The notes under the pieces are model-generated. The model did no database searches and was not told where the DNA came from. It worked only from the letters and a program-made list of their open reading frames with translations. DNA of 64,000 nt from assembly GCF_017873965.1 (NCBI RefSeq), contig NZ_JAGGKT010000001.1, forward strand, positions 186,001 through 250,000, in the 5' to 3' direction. How positions within the stretch are numbered: position 1 is the stretch's first letter; each line of letters starts with the position of its first letter. Shown piece by piece: positions 46,153-54,554 of the stretch. This DNA is from Ammoniphilus resinae (GTDB lineage Bacteria > Bacillota > Bacilli > Aneurinibacillales > RAOX-1). The translations under genes and the position numbers were made by a program.

Positions 46153-46689
46153 ATGTTCAAACGTTTATGGAAAGATGAGAAAGGCTTGACATTAATCGAG
46201 CTTTTAGCGGTTGTCGTCATCTTGGGAATCATCGCGGCAATTGCGGTTCCGAGCATTGGGGGATTAATAGATAATACGAAGAAAGATGCACATGTGGCGA
46301 ATGCCCAGCAGATGATTAATTCGGCTAAGATCTGGGTGACGGGGAATGCGGAAAATGATGACTTTGATAGTGATAATGAAGCAACACTAACACTTCAACA
46401 GTTATACGATAAAAATTTAATAGATCCAATGAAGGATCCTGATAGTGGTATTGTTGCTGAATTTAAAGATAACGATTGGGATGATTCAAATACTTATGAT
46501 GTAGGTGATAGCAAGGTAGTAATAAAAAAAGACGGTGTTAGATTTTCATATTCGGTTCTTCTGAAGGGTAGTGCTAAAAAAGTAGCTGAAGACGGTGACA
46601 CACCAGTTGCTGAAAATGCATTAAAACGTGAGATCGTTAAGGCAGTAACTCCACCAACAGACAACACTGATGAAAATAATGAAGGCTAA
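46153..46689 (+). CDS. pilA: Type IV major pilin PilA
   Basis: A 178-residue prepilin. The leader MFKRLWKDEKG is cut before LTLIELLAVVVILGIIAAIAVP (Glu +5), giving a classic T4a spine helix. The head is acidic (NAENDDFDSDNEATLTLQQLYDKNLIDPMKDPDSG). GGAGAG precedes ATG, and a TATAAT at 46123-46128 could be an additional promoter past the riboswitch terminator. A strong hairpin after the gene separates it from pilM, as expected for a highly expressed structural subunit. Expression is probably gated by the c-di-GMP-II riboswitch about 170 nt upstream. Confidence 0.95.
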   Translation: MFKRLWKDEKGLTLIELLAVVVILGIIAAIAVPSIGGLIDNTKKDAHVANAQQMINSAKIWVTGNAENDDFDSDNEATLTLQQLYDKNLIDPMKDPDSGIVAEFKDNDWDDSNTYDVGDSKVVIKKDGVRFSYSVLLKGSAKKVAEDGDTPVAENALKREIVKAVTPPTDNTDENNEG

Positions 46690-46699
46690 TAAAGAAATC

Positions 46700-46722
46700 A
46701 ACAACCCTCTTTGAGGGTTGTT
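46700..46722 (+). terminator. Hairpin after pilA
   Basis: A perfect 10-bp stem AACAACCCTC / GAGGGTTGTT with loop TTT. The following T-run is interrupted (GTTCCATTTTA), so it may be a partial terminator or an mRNA-stabilising end that leaves some read-through into pilM. Confidence 0.75.
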
Positions 46723-46797
46723 CCATTTTACAACTATCTATACGGGTGAAGCTTAGTATATCTTTCTATTCTAAATAAATCCAAACAGGTGATTCCT

Positions 46798-47790
46798 ATG
46801 CCACTATCCATTTTCCTTCGACATAAAAAAAGAATAAGCCTAATCATCAAAGACCATGTGATTCGTTGTATGGATATCAAAAACCGGGATCAGCAAGCGG
46901 TTCGCTTATGTGGTGAACGCTACCTGCCAGATGGCGTCATCCGTGAGGGGAAAATAGTGGATATAGAAACCTTTGAAATTATTCTTGAACAATGTGTTCA
47001 GGAATGGGGAATCCAAAAATGCGAAGTCCTATTTCTTGTCCCAGATCCTGTCGTTGTTGTAAGAAAGCTTTCAATTCCAGAAGATGTGCCTAATTCCGAA
47101 GTGAAAGGATACTTTTATATGGAAATTGGGGCAAGCATCCATCTTCCTTTTGATAATCCAGTCTTTGATTATGAAATTCTTGGGATCGAAAACAATAAAA
47201 AAGAAGTCTTATTTTATGCTGCTCCAGAGAACATTGTTTTGGAGTATGTCCATTTGTTAGAAAAAGTGAAGCTCAAACCGATTGCCGCGGATATTTCTTC
47301 TTTGGCCATTTATCGGCTTTATGATCAATTGGGACTATCACGGGCGGAGGATCATCTTTTGTGTATCCAATTCGATGTCCATACGGTGAACATCGGGATT
47401 TTCAAAGAGTGTAAGCTAGTCTTTATGCGTCATATCAAGATGAACATTGACTGGGCAGCGTGGAAGCGTAAAAGAGACGAAAGAGGGGTTGAAACCCTTT
47501 CATGGTCAGGTGATCCTGACTATTTGCGGGAGGAAATTCGAAATATGGTTGGGGAAATCGAGCGGGTGATGAACTTTTACCATTATTCTTTCAATCAGGG
47601 AAATGAACAGGTTACCCGACTATTGATTACAGGAGACTTTCCTAATTTGAAGAAGATTGAAGAAAGCCTTAAGGCATCTTTAGATATTCCGATAGATTCG
47701 TTAGATGTAGGCCTTGTTACAGCAAAGGGAGATCCAGTTTTACCTCAATATTATTTATCTTTAGGTCTTGGTTTAAAAGAGGTGCGATGA
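46798..47790 (+). CDS. pilM: Type IV pilus assembly protein PilM
   Basis: A 330-residue actin-like (FtsA-fold) protein. ATG 46798 is chosen with AGGTGA upstream; GTG 46789 is possible. Typical PilM stretches are DGVIREGKIVDIETFEIILEQCVQEW, FLVPDPVVVVRKL, ASIHLPFDNPVFDYEIL and ADISSLAIYRLYDQL. PilM is the cytoplasmic ring component that binds the N terminus of PilN (here VNINLLPQR), linking motors to the PilNO alignment complex. It overlaps pilN by 4 bp. Confidence 0.92.
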   Translation: MPLSIFLRHKKRISLIIKDHVIRCMDIKNRDQQAVRLCGERYLPDGVIREGKIVDIETFEIILEQCVQEWGIQKCEVLFLVPDPVVVVRKLSIPEDVPNSEVKGYFYMEIGASIHLPFDNPVFDYEILGIENNKKEVLFYAAPENIVLEYVHLLEKVKLKPIAADISSLAIYRLYDQLGLSRAEDHLLCIQFDVHTVNIGIFKECKLVFMRHIKMNIDWAAWKRKRDERGVETLSWSGDPDYLREEIRNMVGEIERVMNFYHYSFNQGNEQVTRLLITGDFPNLKKIEESLKASLDIPIDSLDVGLVTAKGDPVLPQYYLSLGLGLKEVR

Positions 47791-48401
47791 TGCTAGTTAA
47801 TATTAACCTCTTGCCGCAACGAGAAAAAAAGAGTCTCTCTCCCTATATTTTATTGGCAATCGGTCTCCTCATTTTGATCATTGGGGGATGCTGGCTTTAT
47901 TTTCAGGGCCAATCACTTAAGTTAGAACTATCAACGGCAGAAGAACAATTAACGATGATAAAAAAACTACGAGAAGTCGAGGAGCAGAAAGCTAGTCTAA
48001 GTGTATCCACTTCTTCCGCCAACCAATTGCAAGGGATTGTGAGTTGGGTTGAAGAGCAGCCAGTTTCAACGGTCATTGTTTTGCATAAACTTACCGCGGC
48101 GCTTCCTAAATATGGGGCTTTCCAAAATTACCAATATGCAGGGGATAGTTCTGTAACACTTTCTGTCCAATTTGATACCCTGTTTGAGGTTTCAGCCTAC
48201 TTGCATGAATTAGAAGAAGACCCCATTATAAATGAAGTGAAACTAAAAAATGTAAAGACGGTTTCCGTCAACACACCAGGTTCGGAAGAACGTGCTTTAA
48301 CCGGGGATGACCAGGAACAGTTTATGCCTCGATATATGGCTCTTTTTCAAATGAAGCTAGACAAGGAATCAATCAAGGCGGAAAAGGAGGAGAGGGAATA
48401 A
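47787..48401 (+). CDS. pilN: Type IV pilus assembly protein PilN
   Basis: A 204-residue bitopic protein. The N-terminal LVNINLLPQREKK is the conserved PilM-binding motif. One TM helix (YILLAIGLLILIIGGCWLYF) is followed by a coiled coil and a ferredoxin-like outer domain (VVLHKLTAAL, QFDTLFEVSAYLHELEEDP). It starts at ATG 47787 within the pilM stop and overlaps pilO by one base, so the genes are translationally coupled. Confidence 0.92.
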   Translation: MMLVNINLLPQREKKSLSPYILLAIGLLILIIGGCWLYFQGQSLKLELSTAEEQLTMIKKLREVEEQKASLSVSTSSANQLQGIVSWVEEQPVSTVIVLHKLTAALPKYGAFQNYQYAGDSSVTLSVQFDTLFEVSAYLHELEEDPIINEVKLKNVKTVSVNTPGSEERALTGDDQEQFMPRYMALFQMKLDKESIKAEKEERE

Positions 48402-49153
48402 TGCTTAAGGATTTCTCTTTTAAACAGGTTGCCGCAATCGTCCTCTCTCTCCTTTTACCGACTCTCCTTATTTTTGCGGGATATTATTTTTGGCATCAAC
48501 CGTTAAAAGGAAAGATTGAGCAGATCCGCGAGGAAACCAAAAATGAGGAAAGACTGATTTCAGTTATTCAGCAAAAAAAAGATCAGGCAGAAAAAATCTA
48601 TACAGAAAACACTACTAATCTTCAAGAAAAGGTTCCGGTTGCTTCGCAAGTTGACCAATTTTTACTTGATCTGCATAAGGCAGAAGAGCTCTCTGACAGT
48701 TTGATTCTTTCCTATGGAATTAGTGAGCAGGATGAAACGATAAAAGAGGATCCAAAACCGAAGAAGCTAGAAATAGAAAATCCATTTGATGAAACTAAAG
48801 AATCTGAGTCCGCGTCCCAGGGAAATCAATCCACCCCTCTCCCTCAAGGAATGAAGAGGTTGACGGTTAATTTGTCGGTCATTTCATCTAATTACACGCA
48901 ACTGGAACAATTTTTGACCGAAATTGAGAAATTGCAGCGAATCACCAATATTGATTCTTTATCCTTTACAGGCAATCCGGAAGTTATGATGCCAACGGTT
49001 CAAAAACCAGAAATTCATTATAAGGTACAGGTATCTACATTTTATGCACCGTTATTAAAAGATTTGGTAAAGGATTTGCCATTTATCCCATATACCGAGC
49101 CTGCGAACAGAAAGAATCCACTTTCTTGGAACGAGGTATCTAATGAGCCTTAG
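48401..49153 (+). CDS. pilO: Type IV pilus assembly protein PilO
   Basis: A 250-residue bitopic protein. One TM helix (AAIVLSLLLPTLLIFAGYYFW), a coiled coil with many Glu/Lys/Gln (IEQIREETKNEERLISVIQQKK), and a C-terminal ferredoxin-like domain (LTVNLSVISSNYTQLEQFL). An acidic/Ser-rich insert (ENPFDETKESESASQ) is unusual. It pairs with PilN to form the periplasm-facing alignment complex. No PilP or PilQ is present, as expected for a monoderm cell. Confidence 0.9.
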   Translation: MLKDFSFKQVAAIVLSLLLPTLLIFAGYYFWHQPLKGKIEQIREETKNEERLISVIQQKKDQAEKIYTENTTNLQEKVPVASQVDQFLLDLHKAEELSDSLILSYGISEQDETIKEDPKPKKLEIENPFDETKESESASQGNQSTPLPQGMKRLTVNLSVISSNYTQLEQFLTEIEKLQRITNIDSLSFTGNPEVMMPTVQKPEIHYKVQVSTFYAPLLKDLVKDLPFIPYTEPANRKNPLSWNEVSNEP

Positions 49154-49264
49154 TTGCAACCCTAATTAAAAGAGGATTTCGGTGAAAGGGTAATATGATG
49201 GTGGAGAGAGGCGACCGTTTGGTCATCTCTTTACCTCTTACATAATTTTTCTAAGGAGGCCTCC

Positions 49265-50023
49265 ATGGAAATTATCCAATCTATTTTCATTATTATCTTT
49301 TCCCTAATCTTATCCTCTTTCCTCAATGTTGTTGCTATCCGCATTCCTAAAGGTGAATCGATTGTGTTTCCTGCATCCCATTGTGTGCATTGCAAGCATC
49401 CGTTAAAGCCACATGATCTTGTTCCGGTTTTTAGTTATCTACTGTTAAAAGGGAGATGTCGATACTGTCAAACGAAGATTTCTCCGGTTTATCTGCTGGG
49501 AGAAGTGTTCACAACCTGTGTGTTTGTATTTGCTTTTTATCAAATCGGGTGGAATCAAGAATTATGGATTGCTATTCCGTTGATGGCCTTATTAACTACA
49601 ATCACAATTAGTGATCTTCTCTATAAGATCATTCCTAATAAGGTGAATCTATTTTTCTTTGTTTTATTTGCTTTGATTCACGTCATTTATCGGCCACTCC
49701 CGTTTACTGACTACCTTATCGGGGTAATCGCAGGAGGCGGGCTGCTATTGTTGATTGCAATCATCAGCCGTGGTGGAATGGGGGGAGGGGATATAAAGCT
49801 GATGGCTGTTGTTGGTTTGGCTATCGGATGGAAGTTAACGTTGCTTTCCTTTTTCCTGGCTTCTCTTATCGGAGGAATCATTGGAGTCTTACTTTTAGCA
49901 ATAAAGGTAGTCAAGCGTAAAGAACCAATTCCATTTGGTCCATTTTTGGCACTCGGGATTTGGCTTTCTTATTTCTATGGAAATGAATTAATTTCAGCCT
50001 ATATCAAATTTGCTCTCCAATAA
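49265..50023 (+). CDS. pilD: Prepilin peptidase / N-methyltransferase PilD
   Basis: A 252-residue type IV prepilin peptidase (A24 family). The N-terminal domain has the paired CxxC motifs (CVHC and CRYC) of the full-length methylating form. The catalytic Asp residues lie in ISDLLYKIIPN and in GGGDIKLM. About eight TM segments are visible. AAGGAGG lies 5 nt before ATG 49265, embedded in the palindrome GGAGGCCTCC. It processes the prepilins PilA, PilV-like and PilW-like made by the flanking operons. A hairpin with a broken T-run at 49206-49232 separates it partly from pilO. Confidence 0.95.
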   Translation: MEIIQSIFIIIFSLILSSFLNVVAIRIPKGESIVFPASHCVHCKHPLKPHDLVPVFSYLLLKGRCRYCQTKISPVYLLGEVFTTCVFVFAFYQIGWNQELWIAIPLMALLTTITISDLLYKIIPNKVNLFFFVLFALIHVIYRPLPFTDYLIGVIAGGGLLLLIAIISRGGMGGGDIKLMAVVGLAIGWKLTLLSFFLASLIGGIIGVLLLAIKVVKRKEPIPFGPFLALGIWLSYFYGNELISAYIKFALQ

Positions 50024-50096
50024 AAAGTGAATGTTCCATACCTACAGGCGACTTTATATGCCCATATCGAGAAATAAAGGGAAGGAGTAGGCTACC

Positions 50097-50750
50097 CTAC
50101 TTTTCCCCCTCCCATTCAGCATAAAATTGCGTCAGAAACCCGACCATAAATTGATGTCGCTCCGCAGCCAGTTCCTTCGCATAATCGGTATTCATCAAAT
50201 CCTTTAGTTTTAATAGCTTTTCATAGAAATGATTGATCGCTGTACTTTTCCCCATTCGATATTCTTCAGCAGTCATATTTTCACGGGGAGCAAGGGTAGG
50301 ATCATGACTAAGCTGACCTTTTGCCCCGGAATAAGCAAAGGTCCGAGCAATCCCCACAGCCCCTAAGGCGTCAAGTCGGTCCGCATCTTGAACAACTTTT
50401 CCTTCCAGGGTCCTCATGGCCGAGCGATTTCCACCCTTAAAAGACATCGCCCCGATAATTTCAATCACATGTTCCATGTCATCCACTGTCACGCCATGGT
50501 GCAAAAGCCATTGTTTAATTTTTGCGATTCCAGCGGCTTCGTTTCCGGTGCCGATCAATTTTTCATCAGCAAGGTCGTGAAGAAGGGCAGCAAGCGCACA
50601 GATAAATTCATTTGCCCCTTCCATCTGAGCGATCTTTTCGGCACTTTTCGTCACGCGATAGATATGCCACCAGTCATGACCGCTGCTATCCGTTGCTAAT
50701 TCTTCTTTTGCAAAGTTTTCAGCTGCTTCAATAATTGCTCTTTTATCCAA
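50097..50750 (-). CDS. HD-domain phosphohydrolase (YedJ/YpgQ-like)
   Basis: A 217-residue HD-superfamily enzyme. TTG 50750 is chosen because GTAGGAGGG lies just upstream; a TTG at 50771 would place the start inside lrgB. The metal-site pattern is HDWWHIYRV, LLHDLADEK (HD) and a later Asp in VVQDADRLDALGAVGIARTF. It resembles the YedJ/YpgQ group of nucleotide-pyrophosphohydrolase-like HD proteins. The substrate is uncertain. It is the last gene of an lrgA-lrgB-HD run. Confidence 0.85.
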   Translation of the reverse strand: MDKRAIIEAAENFAKEELATDSSGHDWWHIYRVTKSAEKIAQMEGANEFICALAALLHDLADEKLIGTGNEAAGIAKIKQWLLHHGVTVDDMEHVIEIIGAMSFKGGNRSAMRTLEGKVVQDADRLDALGAVGIARTFAYSGAKGQLSHDPTLAPRENMTAEEYRMGKSTAINHFYEKLLKLKDLMNTDYAKELAAERHQFMVGFLTQFYAEWEGEK

Positions 50751-50761
50751 TGGAGTCCCTC

Positions 50762-51466
50762 CTACAACCAATATTTTAAAAAGGGGAAGAGCAATGGAGC
50801 TGCGATTGTTGTAATTACCCCTGCCAGAGCAATGGAGATACTGCTGATAGCTCCGGTAAACTCCCCTTCTTCCCGCGCCCTGACGATGCCGATCGCGTGG
50901 AAGGACACGCCCATGGCAAGTCCACGTGAAATCGGATCTTCAATATGAAACCACGTAAGCAAACTTCTTGCCATCAGCATACCCAAAATTCCCGTGGCAA
51001 CAACCATCCCTGTTGTCAAAACAGGGTCGCCGCCAATTACATGGGCGACTTCGATCGCTATGGGTGTTGTAACGGATTTTGGCGTGACGGCTAACACCAG
51101 TTCTTTCGGAAGACCCAAGATTAGGGCACATAAAAAGTTCCCGATAAAAGCAACAATGGATCCCACGGTAATCCCAAAGAGGATGGTTGAGGCATATTGC
51201 TTTAATAGCTGAAACTGTCTAGCCATCGGGACAGCAAGAGCTATGGTGGCCGGACCAATAAAATAACTGATTAAACCCGCGCCAATTTGGTACTTCTCAA
51301 ACGAAATGTCCTGCGCCATAAGAAAGAAGGGGATAGAAAGCATGCTAAGTACCATCGGATTTGTCCAGACGGACTTTGTCTTTAAATGGATTAAAGAGTA
51401 AAGACCGTATACGAAAAGGGTGAGAAACGCCCCTAAAAAGATTTGTGTGCTAAATATGATCGGCAT
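50762..51466 (-). CDS. lrgB: LrgB/CidB-family membrane protein
   Basis: A 234-residue, 6- to 7-TM protein started at ATG 51466. Conserved LrgB elements are PATIALAVPMARQFQLLKQ, LAVTPKSVTTPIAIEV and the C-terminal LAMGVSFHAIGIVRAREEGEFTGAISS. LrgB with LrgA forms a holin-like or metabolite export system controlling autolysis and, in Bacillus subtilis homologues, pyruvate uptake. It overlaps lrgA by 17 bp. Confidence 0.9.
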   Translation of the reverse strand: MPIIFSTQIFLGAFLTLFVYGLYSLIHLKTKSVWTNPMVLSMLSIPFFLMAQDISFEKYQIGAGLISYFIGPATIALAVPMARQFQLLKQYASTILFGITVGSIVAFIGNFLCALILGLPKELVLAVTPKSVTTPIAIEVAHVIGGDPVLTTGMVVATGILGMLMARSLLTWFHIEDPISRGLAMGVSFHAIGIVRAREEGEFTGAISSISIALAGVITTIAAPLLFPFLKYWL

Positions 51467-51857
51467 ATGCTGAAACCTCGCTGTTCTCCTCTTTGTTTTT
51501 TCTCTGTTGCCAATATCTTGCGGAATAACCTGTGGCTGCGGCGACCATAAAGGAACTGAGAGTGAGCACAAGGAATAGTGGGACTCCCGAACTCTTAATT
51601 GTGTTCCAATAGTTCATCATCGCCACCCCAAACGGTACAAATAGGATTGGCATGTACTTTAAGAGAAAGTCTGCACCATCAGAAATCCATGATATAGGAA
51701 TGATTCCAGCAACCAGAAGGAAAAATAAAATGACCATTCCTAAAACATTAGGTGGGAATGGGATTTCCAGGAAGCCAACAAACCAACGAATCCCCTCATA
51801 AAAAAGACTGATAGCAATAATTTGAAAGATGATTTTGAGCCACTTTTTTGTTTTCAT
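51450..51857 (-). CDS. lrgA: LrgA/CidA-family holin-like protein
   Basis: A 135-residue, 4-TM protein with the family signature FLEIPFPPNVLGMVILFFLL and YMPILFVPFGVAMMNYW, and a charged C-terminal tail. Partner of LrgB in the same operon, which is oriented away from the purine permease gene. The name lrgA rather than cidA is a positional choice; no LytSR or CidR regulator is adjacent, and the LytS-type kinase at 14 kb is not linked. Confidence 0.88.
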   Translation of the reverse strand: MKTKKWLKIIFQIIAISLFYEGIRWFVGFLEIPFPPNVLGMVILFFLLVAGIIPISWISDGADFLLKYMPILFVPFGVAMMNYWNTIKSSGVPLFLVLTLSSFMVAAATGYSARYWQQRKNKEENSEVSAYADHI

Positions 51858-51965
51858 ATAAACGATTCCCCAGCTTTAAAAGATAAAAATAATTATGAAT
51901 AGAAACCAGGAAACAGTCAATAGGGTTGAAATCAAGGAGGGAAGTGAATATAATACATCTGTTTG

Positions 51966-52101
51966 TTTAACTTTATTCAGTGGGGGGGACAAACTCCCAC
52001 TGAATAAAGTTAAAGCCTCCGGCGGATGCCACAGATTTTCAATGGTAGTTTTTCGAGCCAGCTCGAAAAAATCTGGGCGCAAATACGCCGAGGCGTATTT
52101 G
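51966..52101. repeat. Compact three-hairpin element upstream of the NCS2 permease gene
   Basis: Three perfect inverted repeats stand in 136 bp. The first is a 19-bp stem at 51966-51984 / 51996-52014 (TTTAACTTTATTCAGTGGG). The second is a 10-bp stem at 52049-52058 / 52061-52070 (TTTTTCGAGC). The third is a 10-bp stem at 52080-52089 / 52092-52101 (CAAATACGCC). GCCTCCGGCGGATGCC lies between the first two. It is not a purine riboswitch: the conserved aptamer core is absent. It looks like a mobile interspersed repeat (MITE-like) or a structured RNA. There is no transposase. Confidence 0.75.
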
Positions 52102-52135
52102 ATTTATGTTCGTAAAAAGAAAGTTGGAGGATAAA

Positions 52136-53425
52136 ATGAATCGCTTTTTTCGCTTGAAAGAAAACAACACCACTGTAAAAACCGAATTATTGGCAGGGGT
52201 TACGACGTTTTTAACGATGGTTTATATCGCTGTGGTAAACCCAGCCATTCTTTCATCTGCAGGGGTGCCTTTTGAACAAGTCTTTATGGCGACTATTATT
52301 TCGGCTGTTGTGGGAACACTTTATATGGCGATCTTCGCCAATTATCCCATTGCAATTGCACCGGGTATGGGAATGAACGCTTACTTTGCAAGTGTTGTAG
52401 CATCCCATAATCTTTCTTATCAGGTTGTTTTTGGCACAGTTTTTCTAGCTGGGATTTTATTTGTTTTGCTTAGCCTGACAAGACTTCGTGAACTAATTAT
52501 TGAAGTTATCCCTAATTCACTGAAATATGGGATCACCTCTGGAATCGGGCTATTCATTGCATTTATTGGATTGAAATCATCCGGAATTGTCATCGCAAAT
52601 CCCGCTACCATGGTTTCCTTTGGCGATTTGCATCAACCCATTACACTGCTCACGCTTGCCGGGTTGTTTATGACACTGATTTTAATGGCGAGAAAAGTGG
52701 AGGGCGCCCTCTTTATTGGGATGTTACTGACCGCATTAATCGGATATTTTACAGGCTTCTTAAAATTTGAAGGGATTGTTTCCGCCCCACCCGTTCCTGA
52801 ACTGTTTATTATGGACATCTCTGGGGTTTTCTCACACGGACTATACACAGTGGTGTTCGCTTTTTTACTAGTCACACTTTTTGATACCACCGGAACAATG
52901 ATTGGTGTAGCTGAACAAGCCCATTTATTAAAGGATGGAAAACTCCCTCGAGCCAATTCAGCCTTAATGGCCGATGCGGTTGCGACAACGGTTGGATCAA
53001 CACTGGGGACAAGCCCAACAAGCGCTTATATTGAGTCGACGACAGGGGTTGCCGCAGGGGGGAGAACTGGGCTTACCTCAGTGGTAGTAGCTGGGCTATT
53101 TTTTCTTTCCATCTTTTTTTCACCAGCCATTGCAGCCATCTCTAATTTGCCAGCGATCACATCACCTGTGTTGATTATTGTTGGCTGTTTTATGATGGAG
53201 GGACTTGCACGGATTGATTGGAAAGTTTTCGATGATGCCTTTCCTGCTTTTATGATTATGTTAAGTATGCCGCTCACGTCAAGTATTGCGACAGGAATTT
53301 CGGTTGGATTTATCACTTATCCATTGATGAAGCTGGTGAGTGGTAAAGGTCGGTCGGTTCATCCTATTCTTTATATTTTCGGCTTTATCTTTTTGATGCA
53401 AATGATCTTTTTCCCGGCACATTAA
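52136..53425 (+). CDS. NCS2-family purine (hypoxanthine/guanine-type) permease
   Basis: A 429-residue transporter with about 12 to 14 TM helices. ATG 52136 follows TTGGAGGATAAA. Signatures of the AzgA/PbuG branch are TTFLTMVYIAVVNPAIL, PIAIAPGMGMNAYF, the substrate-site FAFLLVTLFDTTGTMIGVAEQA and GTSPTSAYIESTTGVAAGGRTGLTS. It imports purine bases by proton symport. The three-hairpin element lies immediately upstream and may affect its expression. Confidence 0.92.
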   Translation: MNRFFRLKENNTTVKTELLAGVTTFLTMVYIAVVNPAILSSAGVPFEQVFMATIISAVVGTLYMAIFANYPIAIAPGMGMNAYFASVVASHNLSYQVVFGTVFLAGILFVLLSLTRLRELIIEVIPNSLKYGITSGIGLFIAFIGLKSSGIVIANPATMVSFGDLHQPITLLTLAGLFMTLILMARKVEGALFIGMLLTALIGYFTGFLKFEGIVSAPPVPELFIMDISGVFSHGLYTVVFAFLLVTLFDTTGTMIGVAEQAHLLKDGKLPRANSALMADAVATTVGSTLGTSPTSAYIESTTGVAAGGRTGLTSVVVAGLFFLSIFFSPAIAAISNLPAITSPVLIIVGCFMMEGLARIDWKVFDDAFPAFMIMLSMPLTSSIATGISVGFITYPLMKLVSGKGRSVHPILYIFGFIFLMQMIFFPAH

Positions 53426-53513
53426 TATGGGGGCAACCCATCTCGTTTTGTGGTAACATGGGAGCTAAAAGGGGGGTCAGACTCCCGGTACGTAAGGATA
53501 GGGGGTGTAAAGG

Positions 53514-53888
53514 TTGTTCAAGATATTTCTTATTTTAGGAAGCATCAATGGTTTTTTGGCCGTTGGATTAGGAGCATTCGGAGCTCACGGTTTAAAAGGG
53601 AAACTTCCTGCTGATTTGTTGGAGGTTTATCAAACGGGGGTTCAATACCATATGTACCATGCGATTGCCCTGGTTTTTACAGCCCTGTTGGCTGACAGGT
53701 TTTCGTCTTCGTCGCTGGTTCATACCTCTGGTTGGGCATTTCTAATCGGGATTATTCTGTTTTCGGGGAGTTTGTACGCTTTAAGTCTCTCAGGGATTCG
53801 GGTATTAGGGGCGATCACTCCGATCGGTGGAGTGGCTTTTCTGGTGGGATGGATTTTATTGGCCGTTGCGGCGATGAAAAGCTTGTAA
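53514..53888 (+). CDS. DUF423 family membrane protein
   Basis: A 124-residue, 4-TM protein started at TTG 53514 behind AGGGGGTG. The family pattern is intact (LGSINGFLAVGLGAFGAHGLKGKL ... VYQTGVQYHMYHAIALVF ... LFSGSLYALSLSGIRVLGAITPIGGVAFLVGW). DUF423 (YwdK-like) proteins are small membrane proteins of unknown function, widespread in bacteria. Confidence 0.9.
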   Translation: MFKIFLILGSINGFLAVGLGAFGAHGLKGKLPADLLEVYQTGVQYHMYHAIALVFTALLADRFSSSSLVHTSGWAFLIGIILFSGSLYALSLSGIRVLGAITPIGGVAFLVGWILLAVAAMKSL

Positions 53889-53911
53889 TGGTTCTTGGGT
53901 GACTTAGGTGG

Positions 53912-53956
53912 ATGAAGACCCAATCTCATTTAAAAATGAAGAGAAAAGGTCTTCAT
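53912..53956. terminator. Possible terminator hairpin between convergent genes
   Basis: A 9-bp perfect stem ATGAAGACC (53912-53920) / GGTCTTCAT (53948-53956), with a nested TCTCATTT / AAATGAAGA helix inside the loop. No clear T-run, so efficiency is doubtful. Confidence 0.4.
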
Positions 53957-53982
53957 TAGTGTTACGGGTCCTAGCCAGCCCC

Positions 53983-54165
53983 TTACCCTTGATAAAGATT
54001 TGTTTCATGATCTAGACCTTGGCCATCAGTCCCAAACCATTCATCACGAAGATATTGTTCAGCTTCTTCGGGGTCGTCAAACATCATAAAATCTTTTTGA
54101 ATCCATTGAACATCTGAAACATGATCCTGCTCAAGAAAATCATGAGTTGGCGTCTGATCCATCAT
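53983..54165 (-). CDS. Small acidic protein of unknown function
   Basis: A 60-residue protein from ATG 54165, preceded by AAAGGAG 8 nt upstream. It is strongly acidic, with QWIQKDFMMFDDPEEAEQYLRDEWFGTDG. It has no Cys, TM segment or known motif. The good ribosome site and codon quality support a real gene. I do not recognise a family. Confidence 0.65.
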   Translation of the reverse strand: MMDQTPTHDFLEQDHVSDVQWIQKDFMMFDDPEEAEQYLRDEWFGTDGQGLDHETNLYQG

Positions 54166-54335
54166 TCAAACTTCTCCTTTCGTTGTTTTTGTGGTATTTT
54201 CATAATCCCCTGAAAGGGAATATTTCATGTTACCATTTTTCCGGCGGGAATTGATTTGAATTGCAAACAGACTTTAAGATGGCTATCATGGAAATAAGTG
54301 CGTTTTATTAAATCAGTGAAGAGAGGGGATGATAG

Positions 54336-54524
54336 ATGATGGATATGAACATGATTCAACAATTGTTGTCTACTGTGAGTGAAGCACTGCCAACTTATTT
54401 GAAATCGCTTGAACAAGAGTTTGAAAATGAACACGGGAAAATTTCTGAAGAGCAAAGAGAGGTTTTTGACTTTGTTCAGAAGAAAGCAAAAGATTTTCTG
54501 GCTCAGATGAACCCACTTGGATAA
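54336..54524 (+). CDS. Small helical protein upstream of the candidate selenoprotein
   Basis: A 62-residue protein (ATG 54336, GGGGATGATAG upstream). It looks entirely helical and amphipathic (MIQQLLSTVSEALPTYLKSLEQEFE ... FDFVQKKAKDFLAQM) with no Cys. It ends 30 bp before the glutaredoxin-like gene, so the two are probably co-transcribed. Function is not known. Confidence 0.65.
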   Translation: MMDMNMIQQLLSTVSEALPTYLKSLEQEFENEHGKISEEQREVFDFVQKKAKDFLAQMNPLG

Positions 54525-54554
54525 TAAATCGTGTATACATAGGAGTGAATGAAA

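Noticed and set aside
49206-49260. A full terminator between pilO and pilD
   Set aside because: The stem is imperfect and the T-run is interrupted, so pilD may still be read from the pilMNO transcript; not listed as a firm terminator.
51860-52135. A purine riboswitch upstream of the NCS2 permease
   Set aside because: The conserved purine-aptamer junction and loop sequences are absent. The hairpins found here have a different architecture.
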